A stretch of 64,000 nucleotides of DNA, from assembly GCF_024809855.1 (NCBI RefSeq), contig NZ_JANUEM010000009.1, forward strand, positions 1 to 64,000, written 5' to 3'. The translations under genes and the position numbers were made by a program. The stretch comes from Rheinheimera pacifica. Lineage in GTDB: Bacteria; Pseudomonadota; Gammaproteobacteria; Enterobacterales; Alteromonadaceae. Below, piece by piece: positions 24,107-32,650 of the stretch. Below the pieces are notes generated by a model. That model ran no database searches, was not told where the DNA came from, and saw only the letters and a list, made by a program, of their open reading frames with translations. Position 1 is the first letter of the stretch. Every line of letters starts with the position of its first letter.

Positions 24107-26836
24107 ATGAAAACAATACAACAATGTCAGCTACTGTGTGCGATGGCAGTAGCACTAGGTGCAATAACCGGTTGTGATAGTGGTGAGACACCGGATGTAA
24201 ATAATGCACCAACACCAGTGTTAACCTCAGCCGAGGTAAGCGCCAGTGCTGTAAAAGGGGTTTTAAGCGGCGCTGCGGTTAGTGTCAGTGCATTAAACGG
24301 TACTACGGTAAGCAGTACCGCCGTGCAAACCGACAGTAACGGTATGGCGGCTACCACCCTGACATCAGCTCCGGGTTATGCTTTTAGCGCAGTGCACAAA
24401 CTGGCGGTTACCACTACTGCCGACAGCAGTATGCTATGTGATCTTAACCTGTGTGGCGAAACAGCCTTAGGGGCGCCGGTCAGTGCTGACGCGCTGGGCA
24501 GCGTGACATTAACTAACCTGTTCTGGTTAAAAGCGCCGCTGGGCGCTGCCGCTGATGGTACTGCTGATGCCACAGTGCAGGTTAATGCGCTCACTACCTT
24601 TGCCAGCCAGTTACTGGAGGCAGCAATTGCAGGGGGGCGTAATGTGTCGGCACTGGCTACGCTGGAACCGGCGCAACTGGAATACTCAGCGCAGCTGTTA
24701 CGTATTCTTGGCGTTGACATGCCGGCAATAAACCTGCTGCAACAGCCACTGCAAAGTGCCGATAATGCAGAAAATTTTGCTCAAAGCAGCAACCAGCTGA
24801 TTCGGTTATCCTTTGCTAATGCCGCTTTTGCCTATATTGGCGCAGAGGCAACCCTGGCCGATACGTTTGCTGCCGCAGCAGCACAGGTAGCGCTGGCGGC
24901 AGAAGGCGATGAAGCCGCTGCTACAGCACTGCGCCAGCAACTGCTGGATGCATTGCAGGGCCACCCGGTACTGGCAGAGCTGGGTTTAACCCCGGACAGC
25001 ATTATTGATATTGAGCTGCCATTAGTACTGGCAGATAACAGTAGCGGGCCAATTCGCGAATACACCACTGCAGCCTATTTAGCCGGTGCGCAAATAAGCT
25101 ACCGTGGTGCTATCAGCGATAGCGAAAGTGGTGACCAGGCTTTTGATGGCAGTGCCGACACTAAATGGCTGGATAATACCGGCGTGCCCAGTGCAGAGGC
25201 TCCGGCCTGGTTAACACTGCAGTTTGCCCAGGAGCAAGCTATCAGTGTGTTGTCTGTTACCAGCGCCAACGATGCGCCGGACCGTGACCCGGAAAACTTT
25301 AACCTGCAGGCCTCTAACGATGGTGAGAGCTGGCTTACGCTGGGGCAGTGGGCCGGTGTCAGCTTTGAGCAGCGCTTAACAGCGCAGGATTTTGCCTTTA
25401 ATAACAGCTTGCCGTATAGCTATTACCGGCTGAATATTACAAAAAATAAAGGTGATACCAACTTAATGCAACTAGCTGAAGTGCAGCTGTTTGGCCCGGT
25501 GTATCCCGACCAAATTCAGCAAGGTGGCAGCATAACTGCCAGCGGTGCCATTGGCGATGCAGAAAGCGCCGATATGGCGTTTGACGGCTTGCTGAGCACA
25601 AAATGGCTGGATAACACGGCGGTGCCAACAGCTGAGCAGCCATCCTGGGTGCAGGTGCAATTTAGTGAAGCAAAAGCGGTCAGCAGCCTGGCTATCAGTA
25701 GTGCTAACGATGCGCCGGACCGCGATCCGGAGAACTTTAACCTGCAGGCATCAACCGATGGTGTCAACTGGCTGACTTTAGGCGAATGGGCCGGTGAGAG
25801 TTTTGACAGCCGTGGTCAGCGCCGTTTATTCAACACCGGTAATAGCCTGGCTTATCACTACTACCGGCTTAATATCAGCAAAAACAAAGGTGATGTCAGC
25901 CTGATGCAAATTGCTGAAATTGAGCTTATCGGGCCTGCGGTACCAGCGCTGAATCATGCTTTAACCGCTACAGCAGTGGCCTCCAGCGGTGCTATAAGTG
26001 AAACTGAAGCCGCCGGCTATGCCTTTGACGGTGACAGCCAGACTAAGTGGCTGGACAACACAGCAGTGCCAACAGCCGCAGCACCAGCCTGGGCCAGTGT
26101 AACCCTGGCAGAGCCACAGGCAGTGAATATGCTGGCGCTGGTTAGTGCCAATGATGCGCCGGACCGTGACCCGGAAAACTTTAGCCTGCTGGCCTCTGAT
26201 GATGGTGAGTATTGGGTTAATCTGGGGCAATGGGCCGGTATCAGTTTTAGCGAACGCGCCGAGCGGCAAACTTTCGCAGTAGCTAATGCGCTGGGTTACA
26301 GCCATTACCGGCTGAATATCACGAAAAACAAAGGTGATAGTGCTTTAATGCAGGTAGCCGAAATTGAACTGATTGGCCCACAGGTACAGGCGCAGGATCA
26401 CAGTGATAATGCTGCAGCCCAGGTTACCGAGCGTGCTGCTATCAGTGATGGCGAAGCGGGTACTATGGCGTTTGATAATAACCCGGCAACCAAATGGCTG
26501 GACAACGGCGGCGTACCTTCGGTTGAAGCGCCCTCCTGGCTGGAAATCAGCTTGCCGCAGCCGGTAATTGTGAATACCTTTGCTATGACCAGTGCTAACG
26601 ATGCACCGGACCGCGATCCGGAGAACTTCCGTTTACTTGGTTCAAACGATGGTGAAAGCTGGCAGGTACTGGGTGATTGGGCAGGTGAGAGTTTTGCAGC
26701 CCGTGCCGAGCAGCGTAGCTTTAGCATACTGAATGGCCGCAGTTTCAGCCACTACCGCATTGAGATCACAAAAAACAAAGGTGATACCAATTTAATGCAG
26801 GTGGCAGAGTTTGAGCTGATCGGCCCTGTGCTTTAA
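24107..26836 (+). CDS. Surface/periplasmic lipoprotein with four F5/8 type C (discoidin) repeats
   Basis: 909 residues with a lipobox (AITGC, Cys23). Residues about 40-320 are an Ala/Thr-rich region that starts with an Ig-like or carboxypeptidase-regulatory-like stretch. Four tandem discoidin domains follow at about residues 326-463, 468-610, 620-758 and 764-909. Each repeats SANDAPDRDPENF and the closing YRLNITKNKGD...AE.ELIGP with little change. Discoidin domains bind galactose, GlcNAc-type or uronic sugars. The gene is 29 bases after the TonB receptor. It should be the glycan-capturing partner of the receptor, comparable in role to SusD-like or SGBP proteins but unrelated in sequence. The bound sugar is unknown. 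Confidence 0.87.
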   Translation: MKTIQQCQLLCAMAVALGAITGCDSGETPDVNNAPTPVLTSAEVSASAVKGVLSGAAVSVSALNGTTVSSTAVQTDSNGMAATTLTSAPGYAFSAVHKLAVTTTADSSMLCDLNLCGETALGAPVSADALGSVTLTNLFWLKAPLGAAADGTADATVQVNALTTFASQLLEAAIAGGRNVSALATLEPAQLEYSAQLLRILGVDMPAINLLQQPLQSADNAENFAQSSNQLIRLSFANAAFAYIGAEATLADTFAAAAAQVALAAEGDEAAATALRQQLLDALQGHPVLAELGLTPDSIIDIELPLVLADNSSGPIREYTTAAYLAGAQISYRGAISDSESGDQAFDGSADTKWLDNTGVPSAEAPAWLTLQFAQEQAISVLSVTSANDAPDRDPENFNLQASNDGESWLTLGQWAGVSFEQRLTAQDFAFNNSLPYSYYRLNITKNKGDTNLMQLAEVQLFGPVYPDQIQQGGSITASGAIGDAESADMAFDGLLSTKWLDNTAVPTAEQPSWVQVQFSEAKAVSSLAISSANDAPDRDPENFNLQASTDGVNWLTLGEWAGESFDSRGQRRLFNTGNSLAYHYYRLNISKNKGDVSLMQIAEIELIGPAVPALNHALTATAVASSGAISETEAAGYAFDGDSQTKWLDNTAVPTAAAPAWASVTLAEPQAVNMLALVSANDAPDRDPENFSLLASDDGEYWVNLGQWAGISFSERAERQTFAVANALGYSHYRLNITKNKGDSALMQVAEIELIGPQVQAQDHSDNAAAQVTERAAISDGEAGTMAFDNNPATKWLDNGGVPSVEAPSWLEISLPQPVIVNTFAMTSANDAPDRDPENFRLLGSNDGESWQVLGDWAGESFAARAEQRSFSILNGRSFSHYRIEITKNKGDTNLMQVAEFELIGPVL
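25086..26836 (+). repeat. Four tandem coding repeats (discoidin units, period about 438-447 bp)
   Basis: The GATGCGCCGGACCG landmark recurs at 25271, 25709 and 26153, and as GATGCACCGGACCG at 26600, with spacings of 438, 444 and 447 bases. Similarity is high at the DNA level as well, so recent duplication or gene conversion within the gene is likely. Confidence 0.85.
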
Positions 26837-26857
26837 GCTGCAATATTGTTGGCATAC

Positions 26858-26884
26858 AAAAGGCGCAGCCAGGCTGCGCCTTTT
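26858..26884. terminator. Strong hairpin terminator after the discoidin gene
   Basis: AAAAGGCGCAGCC pairs perfectly with GGCTGCGCCTTTT around a central A, 21 bases after the stop. A- and T-tracts flank the stem, so it may work on both strands. It separates the receptor unit from the kinase-CutC-glycosylasparaginase unit. Confidence 0.85.
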
Positions 26885-26905
26885 ATCATAAAGGTAATCT
26901 GATCG

Positions 26906-27811
26906 ATGTTAACTGTAAGCTCTGCGCTGTTTGCCGGTATCGATGCCGGCGGCAGCCATTGCCGGGTGCGGCTGGAAGATGAAAGCGGTAATCTGCTGGG
27001 TGAAGGGCGCTCGGGCGCTGCCAATTTGGGGCTGGGCTGGCTACAGGTTGAAGCCAATGTCTGGCAGGCGCTAGATGCCGCTTTATTGCAGGCCGGGCTG
27101 GATAGCAGTGCTTATACCCGCTTGCATGTGGGAGCCGGTTTTGCCGGTGCCCATCTGGCCGGGTTAAAAGCCACAGCGCTACAGTGGCAGCACCCTTTTG
27201 GCAGTTGGCATGTTACCACCGATTTACACGTCGCCTGTTACGGCGCACACGGCGGCGAGGCTGGCAGCGTGATTATTCTGGGCACCGGCTTTAGCGCTAT
27301 CGGGCTGACCGAGCAGGATGAAACCCTGCTTGGCGGCTATGGCTTTCCAATCAACGCTGTTTGCAGCGGTTCTGGTTTGGGTTTGCAGGCCGTGCAGGCG
27401 GTATTGCTGGCACTGGATGCTCTGGCACCTGCTACGATGCTAAGCACCTTGTTACAACAGCACTTTAATGGTGGAGCGGCTTTGATGGCAGAGCAACTAC
27501 TACACGCTACACCGCAGCAGTATGCTGAACTGGCGCCGCTAGTATTTCAGGCGGCAGACAGCGGTGATGCGGTTGCACTGGCTATGCTGCAACAGGCATG
27601 CGATTTTATTACCAGGCTTACCCGGCAGTTGCCACAAGGCCGTTGTTGCCTGTTGGGGGGCGTAGGGCAGCGCTTGCTAACTTATCTGCCGCCAGCACAG
27701 CGTAACCACTTTAGTGCTCCGCTGGCACCGGCAACAGTAGGGGCTATTTATTATGCCCGCCGCCAACTGGCCATTGCAGCGCAGGAGGCTAAGCAGTATG
27801 GCACAAATTGA
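26906..27811 (+). CDS. BadF/BadG-family kinase, probable N-acetylglucosamine kinase
   Basis: 301 residues with the ASKHA kinase fold. It shows phosphate-1 FAGIDAGGSHCRVRLED near the N-terminus, phosphate-2 VIILGTGFSAIGL (about residue 120), then GGYGFPINAVCSGSGLGLQAVQ. It is related to GlcNAc kinase and to the probable MurK of this window (7130-8020) but clearly diverged. No amino-sugar transporter is adjacent. The downstream genes encode a CutC-family protein and a glycosylasparaginase. Phosphorylation of GlcNAc freed from GlcNAc-Asn fits that setting. The gene overlaps the next start by 14 bases. Confidence 0.85.
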   Translation: MLTVSSALFAGIDAGGSHCRVRLEDESGNLLGEGRSGAANLGLGWLQVEANVWQALDAALLQAGLDSSAYTRLHVGAGFAGAHLAGLKATALQWQHPFGSWHVTTDLHVACYGAHGGEAGSVIILGTGFSAIGLTEQDETLLGGYGFPINAVCSGSGLGLQAVQAVLLALDALAPATMLSTLLQQHFNGGAALMAEQLLHATPQQYAELAPLVFQAADSGDAVALAMLQQACDFITRLTRQLPQGRCCLLGGVGQRLLTYLPPAQRNHFSAPLAPATVGAIYYARRQLAIAAQEAKQYGTN

Positions 27812-28556
27812 AATATGCCTTGATAGCGACAGCCGCTACCTTACGCAGAATATCCGCACCGTTTGCGCTGCCGGTATTGACAGCATTGAGCTGTGCAGCC
27901 AGATGGCGCTGCAGGGGTTGTCGGTTAGTGCTGATGCGTTACGCCAGGCTCGTGCAGCCTGTAATTCGCATACACAGCTGCGGGTTATGCTAAGGCCCAG
28001 AGCAGGTAATTTTGTTTACTCGGTGCCCGAGCAGCAGCAAATACAAGCACAGTTACTGCAGGCAGCAAAATTGGGGGCTGACGGCATTGTGGTCGGAGCC
28101 CTGACGGCAGATGCGCAGCCGGATCTGCCGTTTTTAACCGGTTTGTTGCAACAGTGCCAACAACTGGGCCTGGCTTGCACTTTTCACCGTGCTTTTGACG
28201 CCTGCATCAGCCCGGCTGCAGCGGTAGAGCAGCTGCTGGGATTAGGCGTGCAGCGGTTATTAAGTAATGGTACACCTTGGCAGCAACAGCAAAGCATAAC
28301 GCAGGGGGTACGCCAGTTGGCAGCGCTGCAGCAGTATATTGCCGGGCGCATGGTGCTGGTGGCCGGTGGCGGGGTTACGCTGGCCAACTTACCGCAGCTG
28401 CAGCAAACACTGCACGACAATGCACAGCTGTGCTGGCATTTGCATTCGGCGGTACTTACCGACGATAAGGTAGATGCCGCTAAGCTTGAGCAACTACAAC
28501 ATTGTCTGACTGAACGGGCTAAGCCAAATCAACAACCAGCGCCAAACCGGCAATAA
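27798..28556 (+). CDS. cutC: CutC family TIM-barrel protein
   Basis: 252 residues from ATG 27798, 9 bases behind AGGAGG that lies inside the kinase gene. The barrel begins AQIEICLDSDS and contains IELCSQMALQGLSVS, RVMLRPRAGNFVY (about 58-70), GADGIVVGALTADAQPD, TFHRAFDACISP and LLSNGTPWQQQQ, all family hallmarks (PF03932). CutC was named for copper homeostasis in E. coli, but that link is disputed. Here it is sandwiched between a GlcNAc-kinase-like protein and a GlcNAc-asparaginase, which suggests a role in amino-sugar breakdown. Its reaction is not known. Confidence 0.88.
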   Translation: MAQIEICLDSDSRYLTQNIRTVCAAGIDSIELCSQMALQGLSVSADALRQARAACNSHTQLRVMLRPRAGNFVYSVPEQQQIQAQLLQAAKLGADGIVVGALTADAQPDLPFLTGLLQQCQQLGLACTFHRAFDACISPAAAVEQLLGLGVQRLLSNGTPWQQQQSITQGVRQLAALQQYIAGRMVLVAGGGVTLANLPQLQQTLHDNAQLCWHLHSAVLTDDKVDAAKLEQLQHCLTERAKPNQQPAPNRQ

Positions 28557-28566
28557 GGAGAGCCAC

Positions 28567-29553
28567 ATGCTTAAACGGAGGTATTTTTTAAAACTTGGCG
28601 CTATGCTTGGCGCCGGTGTATCGGCTGCAGCCTTGTTACCGGGTTGCGCAGCTGTAGCGGCGCCGGGGCGTAAACCTGTGGTGATCAGCACCTGGGATTT
28701 CGGCCTGCAGGCGAATAAGGTGGCGTTTAATTTATTACAACAGGGAGCCCGTGGCGTTGATGCGGTACAGCAAGGTGTAATGCTGACCGAAGCCGACCCG
28801 ACCGAGCGCAGTGTCGGCTATGGCGGCCGACCGGATCGTGACGGCAAAGTCACACTGGACGCCTGCATTATGGATGAATTTGCCAATATCGGCGCGGTGG
28901 CGGCGCTGCAGCAGATTAAACACCCAGTGGCAGTAGCCCGGGCGGTGATGGAGCAAACACCGCATGTGATGCTGGTAGGCCAGGGCGCGCTCGATTTTGC
29001 GCTGGCACAGGGCTTTGTTGCTGAAAATTTACTCACGCCAGAGTCAGAACAAGAATGGCGGCAGTGGCTAAAAGATGCCAACTACCGGCCAATTGTTAAT
29101 ATTGAAAACCATGACACCATAGGTATGCTGGCGCTGGACAGCCACGGCAATTTAGCCGGCGCCTGCACCACCAGTGGTATGGCGTTTAAACTGCACGGCC
29201 GGGTAGGTGATTCGCCGATTATCGGCGCTGGTTTATATGTTGATAACGAAGTCGGTGCGGCCACAGCCACTGGCCATGGCGAAGAGGTGATTCGGGTGAC
29301 AGGCTCATTTTTAGTGGTCGAGTTGATGCGCCAGGGCTACAGCCCGCAGCAGGCGTGTGAGCAGGCGGTACAGCGTATTTATCATAAGCTGCAACTGCGC
29401 AAAGGCAATATTGCCGACACCCAAATTGGCTTTATTGCACTGAATAAAAACGGTGAATATGGCAGCTATTGTCTGCAGCCGGGTTTTAATTTTGCCGTGC
29501 AGCACCAGGGGGAAAGTAAGCTACACGCTGCGGCAGCATTGCTAACCCGGTAA
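28567..29553 (+). CDS. N4-(beta-N-acetylglucosaminyl)-L-asparaginase (glycosylasparaginase)
   Basis: 328 residues of the Ntn-hydrolase type. The N-terminus resembles an export signal with twin Arg and a lipobox-like Cys (KRRYFLKLGAMLGAGVSAAALLPGCA), so it is probably periplasmic. The precursor should self-cleave at the Asp-Thr bond in ENHDTIGMLALD (about residue 180), making the new N-terminal Thr the nucleophile. The beta-chain blocks GRVGDSPIIGAGLYVDNEVGAATATGHGEE follow. It splits GlcNAc-Asn, the stub left from N-glycoproteins, into GlcNAc-type sugar and aspartate. It starts 10 bases after cutC behind AAGGAG. Its end overlaps the convergent MocR gene by 12 bases. Confidence 0.92.
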   Translation: MLKRRYFLKLGAMLGAGVSAAALLPGCAAVAAPGRKPVVISTWDFGLQANKVAFNLLQQGARGVDAVQQGVMLTEADPTERSVGYGGRPDRDGKVTLDACIMDEFANIGAVAALQQIKHPVAVARAVMEQTPHVMLVGQGALDFALAQGFVAENLLTPESEQEWRQWLKDANYRPIVNIENHDTIGMLALDSHGNLAGACTTSGMAFKLHGRVGDSPIIGAGLYVDNEVGAATATGHGEEVIRVTGSFLVVELMRQGYSPQQACEQAVQRIYHKLQLRKGNIADTQIGFIALNKNGEYGSYCLQPGFNFAVQHQGESKLHAAAALLTR

Positions 29554-30987
29554 AGCCACTTGTGCCAGTGCGTACCGGCATAAAGTTACCAACCGTTTCA
29601 GTGCAGCAGCTAATTCCGGCTGGCTGCTATTGGCAATACCCAGTATCAGGCCACTGCGCGACTCAGCATTAAACAGATAGCGGCTAAGTGGCTGTGCTTT
29701 AATACCATAGGCTGCGAGTTGTTGCTGTAAACTGACATCATCGATTGGTTCAGGAAACTCCAATACTAAATGTAAGCCAGCGTCCAGCGCATATAAGCGG
29801 CACTGCGGCAAATCTTGTTGTAGCAGTTGTGCCGCAAACTGCTTTTGCTGCTGATAATAGCGGCGCATTTTGCGCAGGTGACGGCCAAAATGGCCTTCGC
29901 TGATAAAATCGGTCAGAGCGGCTTGCGGCAATAATGGTACATCGCCATGCAGCGCCTGCAAAATGCTGGCGGCATGGGCGATAACCGCCCTGGGGGCAAC
30001 CAGATAACCGAGGCGTAGCGCCGGAAATAAGGTTTTGCTGCACGAACCGGCAAACAACACGCCTTCACCGCCTGCTAACCCTTGCAAGCTGGCAACAGGG
30101 CGGTGCTGGTACTGAAACTCGCTGTCGTAATCATCTTCTACCAGCCAGCAGTTGTGTTGGCGCGCCCATTGCAACACTGCCAGCCGGTTTGCCAGTGGCA
30201 TAATGCCGCCCAGCGGATACTGGTGCCCAGGCGTAAGGAATAGTGCTTTGGCCTCAGATGATGATGGAAGCTGTGTTATATCCAGGCCATTGGCAGAGCT
30301 GGCATCCAGATACTGCACCTGCAACTCGCACAACTGCAAGGCTTGTTTCAGGCGCGGATAGCCGGGTGTTTCCATCAGTACCTGCTGGCCTGCCTTTGCA
30401 ACCAGTTTGGCTGCAATAAACAATGCCTGCTGTGCTCCGGCGGTGATCAGTATGTTGTGCTCGTTACATACTACCTGGCGCGACTGGCACAGATAAACAG
30501 CCAGTGCCTGACGCAGCGGCAGATACCCTAATGGCTCAGCAAAGCCGCTTAACTGCTCACGATTGCTGTGGCGTGATAACAGGCGTTGCCATAACGCATA
30601 AGGAAACAGCGGCAAAGCCGGTACACCAGGTTGTAGTAAGCCGCTTACCATTCCCTGTTTTTGCGGTAAATCATAATGGTTTAGTGTTAGCTGGTTAACT
30701 GGCAAAGCCCGGGCAGGCTCCGGCTGAAAGTACTGCTCTGGCACCGCAATAATCTGATAGCCGCGGCCTGGCTGGCCTTCGATATAACCTTCTGCTACTA
30801 ATTGCTGCAGCACCTGATTCACCGTGTTGCGGCTTAGCTTTAAGTCTGCGGCCAGCTGTCGGCTGGATGGCAGCAGGGCACCATTGGGCCAGAGCCCTTG
30901 CAGAATTTGATATTGTAACAACTGATATAGCTGTAATTGCAGGCTACCCCGGCCGCTAAGTTGCAGGTTGTCAGTTAGTATGCGCAA
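29542..30987 (-). CDS. MocR-type regulator (GntR helix-turn-helix fused to aminotransferase)
   Basis: 481 residues. The N-terminal winged helix (about residues 10-75) contains LPSSRQLAADLKLSRNTVNQVLQQLVAEGYIEGQPGRGY. It is joined to a fold-type I aminotransferase domain with VEDDYDSEFQY and the PLP lysine in AGSCSKTLFPALRLGYLVAP. MocR regulators sense PLP or amino-compounds and usually control a divergent neighbour. Here that is the GNAT gene starting 87 bases away, followed by a PaiB-like FMN-binding gene. It may be a PdxR-like vitamin B6 regulator, but the pdxS/pdxT genes are absent nearby. The effector is unknown. Confidence 0.9.
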   Translation of the reverse strand: MRILTDNLQLSGRGSLQLQLYQLLQYQILQGLWPNGALLPSSRQLAADLKLSRNTVNQVLQQLVAEGYIEGQPGRGYQIIAVPEQYFQPEPARALPVNQLTLNHYDLPQKQGMVSGLLQPGVPALPLFPYALWQRLLSRHSNREQLSGFAEPLGYLPLRQALAVYLCQSRQVVCNEHNILITAGAQQALFIAAKLVAKAGQQVLMETPGYPRLKQALQLCELQVQYLDASSANGLDITQLPSSSEAKALFLTPGHQYPLGGIMPLANRLAVLQWARQHNCWLVEDDYDSEFQYQHRPVASLQGLAGGEGVLFAGSCSKTLFPALRLGYLVAPRAVIAHAASILQALHGDVPLLPQAALTDFISEGHFGRHLRKMRRYYQQQKQFAAQLLQQDLPQCRLYALDAGLHLVLEFPEPIDDVSLQQQLAAYGIKAQPLSRYLFNAESRSGLILGIANSSQPELAAALKRLVTLCRYALAQVALPG

Positions 30988-31074
30988 CTGGATCTCCCAC
31001 TTTGTTAAAACTGGTACTTTTTATGAGGCCAGTTTAGCCGCTATGCTAGCGGCAAGACAAGAAGGAGGCAGCTA

Positions 31075-31473
31075 ATGACTATCGTATACCGACAGGAAAG
31101 CAGTTTTAATCTGGACGAAATGCTGGCGCTGTACAGCGCATCGGGTATTAACCGGCCAACAGACGATAGCGCAAGAATGGCCGTTATGCTGGCAAGTAGC
31201 AATTTACTGATTACCGCCAGGCAAAATGGCCGGTTACTGGGGCTGGCACGCTGTTTAACCGACAAAGCCTATGTGGTGTATATCTGTGATCTGCTGGTAG
31301 ATAAAGCTTACCAGCAGCAGGGTATAGGTAAAGCGCTGTTGGCTGCGGTACTGCAGGCTACCGGGCCGCAGGTACAACAGTTACTGCGCAGTGCGCCGTC
31401 TGCCATGCAGTATTATCCGCAAGTGGGTTTTACCGCGATAGATAACGCCTTTCATATTCAGCGCCAGTACTAA
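31075..31473 (+). CDS. GNAT family N-acetyltransferase
   Basis: 132 residues. The acetyl-CoA loop is in DLLVDKAYQQQGIGKALLAAVL (about residues 80-101), with Q-x-x-G-I-G as the pyrophosphate-binding motif. The end MQYYPQVGFTAIDNAF is the usual Tyr/Phe-bearing last strand. The start follows AGGAGG. It is the first gene of a two-gene unit with a PaiB-like protein 13 bases downstream, divergent from the MocR regulator. In B. subtilis, PaiA (a GNAT polyamine acetyltransferase) is paired with PaiB, so this pair is a PaiAB-like arrangement. The substrate is unproven. Confidence 0.87.
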   Translation: MTIVYRQESSFNLDEMLALYSASGINRPTDDSARMAVMLASSNLLITARQNGRLLGLARCLTDKAYVVYICDLLVDKAYQQQGIGKALLAAVLQATGPQVQQLLRSAPSAMQYYPQVGFTAIDNAFHIQRQY

Positions 31474-31486
31474 GCAGGAGACAGCA

Positions 31487-32068
31487 GTGTATCCCCCCGC
31501 TTTTTATTACACCGATGACCGCACACAATTACAGGCATTTTTACAGCAACATTATTTTGGTTTACTACTTAGTAGTAACGGCAGTTTTAGCTACACACCA
31601 CTACCGTTTTTATTTTCCTGGCACAGCACGGGTGATAAAGCGTATTGCCATTTGGCGCGCAATAACCCGCAGTTAAGCCAGTTGGATGGAGCGCCGGTTA
31701 CTATTGTTATTCAGGGGCCGCATGCCTTTATCGCCGCCAGTTGTTACCGGCAGCAACCGGCGGTATCTACCTGGAACTACGCTCTGGCTGAGCTAAAGGG
31801 TACAGCACGGTTATTGGATGCAGAGCAAACGCTGGCATTGGTCAGAAAACAGGAAGCGCATAGCGCAGCTGATATGACGCAAGCCACTGACTACCAACAA
31901 AAGTTAGTTAACGCTATAGTCGGTGTTGAGATTAACCTGAGCAGTATCACGGGCCGTTTTAAGTTATCGCAAAGCAAAACGCCTGCCGAGCAGCAGGCGG
32001 TTATCAATTATTTGCAGCAAACCGAGCAACCTGCCACGGTATGGCAAATGATGTTATCGCAGCATTAG
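31487..32068 (+). CDS. PaiB-like FMN-binding protein (FMN_bind_2)
   Basis: 193 residues from a GTG start behind GCAGGAG. The split-barrel flavin-binding fold is marked by MYPPAFYYTDDRTQLQAFL, FGLLLSSNGSFSYTPLPFLF, KAYCHLARNNPQ and the central VSTWNYALAELKGTARLL block. The C-terminal IVGVEINLSSITGRFKLSQSK is typical of the PaiB family. PaiB was described as a negative regulator of sporulation and protease genes in Bacillus. In Gram-negative bacteria it may be a flavin- or PLP-linked enzyme. Pairing with a GNAT and a MocR regulator suggests a detoxification or B6-related unit. Confidence 0.87.
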   Translation: MYPPAFYYTDDRTQLQAFLQQHYFGLLLSSNGSFSYTPLPFLFSWHSTGDKAYCHLARNNPQLSQLDGAPVTIVIQGPHAFIAASCYRQQPAVSTWNYALAELKGTARLLDAEQTLALVRKQEAHSAADMTQATDYQQKLVNAIVGVEINLSSITGRFKLSQSKTPAEQQAVINYLQQTEQPATVWQMMLSQH

Positions 32069-32121
32069 CTTGGTGGCTTTCACATAGTTGCCGGTATTCC
32101 GGTTTACAGCACGGCATTAGT

Positions 32122-32541
32122 TTAATGCGTGCGCGGTAATTGGTCTAACCCCAGTAGTTGTTCGGCAAAAAATAAACCAAGCACTGTACCAACAGAAATG
32201 CCAAGCAGTACACCGGTTGCCGCTATATTAAGCGACAATTGCAGTGGCTGACTGATGAGCAGGTGGCTTTTTAACACGACAAAACTGGCAACAAGTAATA
32301 CCGCTGCTAAGGGGTTAAACAATAGGCTGATAGGCACATCGAAAGCCCACAAACTAGTGGCATCTTTAAAGCGCAGATATACGTTGAGCGTTGGCAAGAT
32401 GGCATAAATAAGCGCAGCAGCCAGCAATAGCCCAAGCCAAAGGCTTACGCCATGCAATTCAATAATTTTATAGCTTTTAATCGCAGCATAAATAACGGCT
32501 GCGGCATAGGCTAAAAAAGCAGGTAAAAGCAGTATGCCCAT
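32122..32541 (-). CDS. Four-helix membrane protein of unknown function
   Basis: 139 residues with four strongly hydrophobic segments at about residues 3-20, 32-50, 72-92 and 106-126, separated by short polar loops. No enzymatic motif is visible and I do not recognise the family. It stands alone between convergent PaiB and the downstream lipase gene. Base use is slightly more AT-rich than the neighbouring sugar genes. Membrane topology and uninterrupted coding support a real gene. Confidence 0.7.
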   Translation of the reverse strand: MGILLLPAFLAYAAAVIYAAIKSYKIIELHGVSLWLGLLLAAALIYAILPTLNVYLRFKDATSLWAFDVPISLLFNPLAAVLLVASFVVLKSHLLISQPLQLSLNIAATGVLLGISVGTVLGLFFAEQLLGLDQLPRTH

Positions 32542-32650
32542 AGTTTAATTCTTATAAGCGTTCGCCATAGAGTAGCTTCATATGGATAGGAACTTTCATT
32601 ACGAATGACAAAGGCGGCCAGATAGTGATTAACCATCTGGCCAATAAGTT

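Noticed and set aside
25086-26836. Repeat array suspected as CRISPR or satellite DNA
   Set aside because: The period is about 440 bases, the frame is open throughout, and the units encode discoidin domains.
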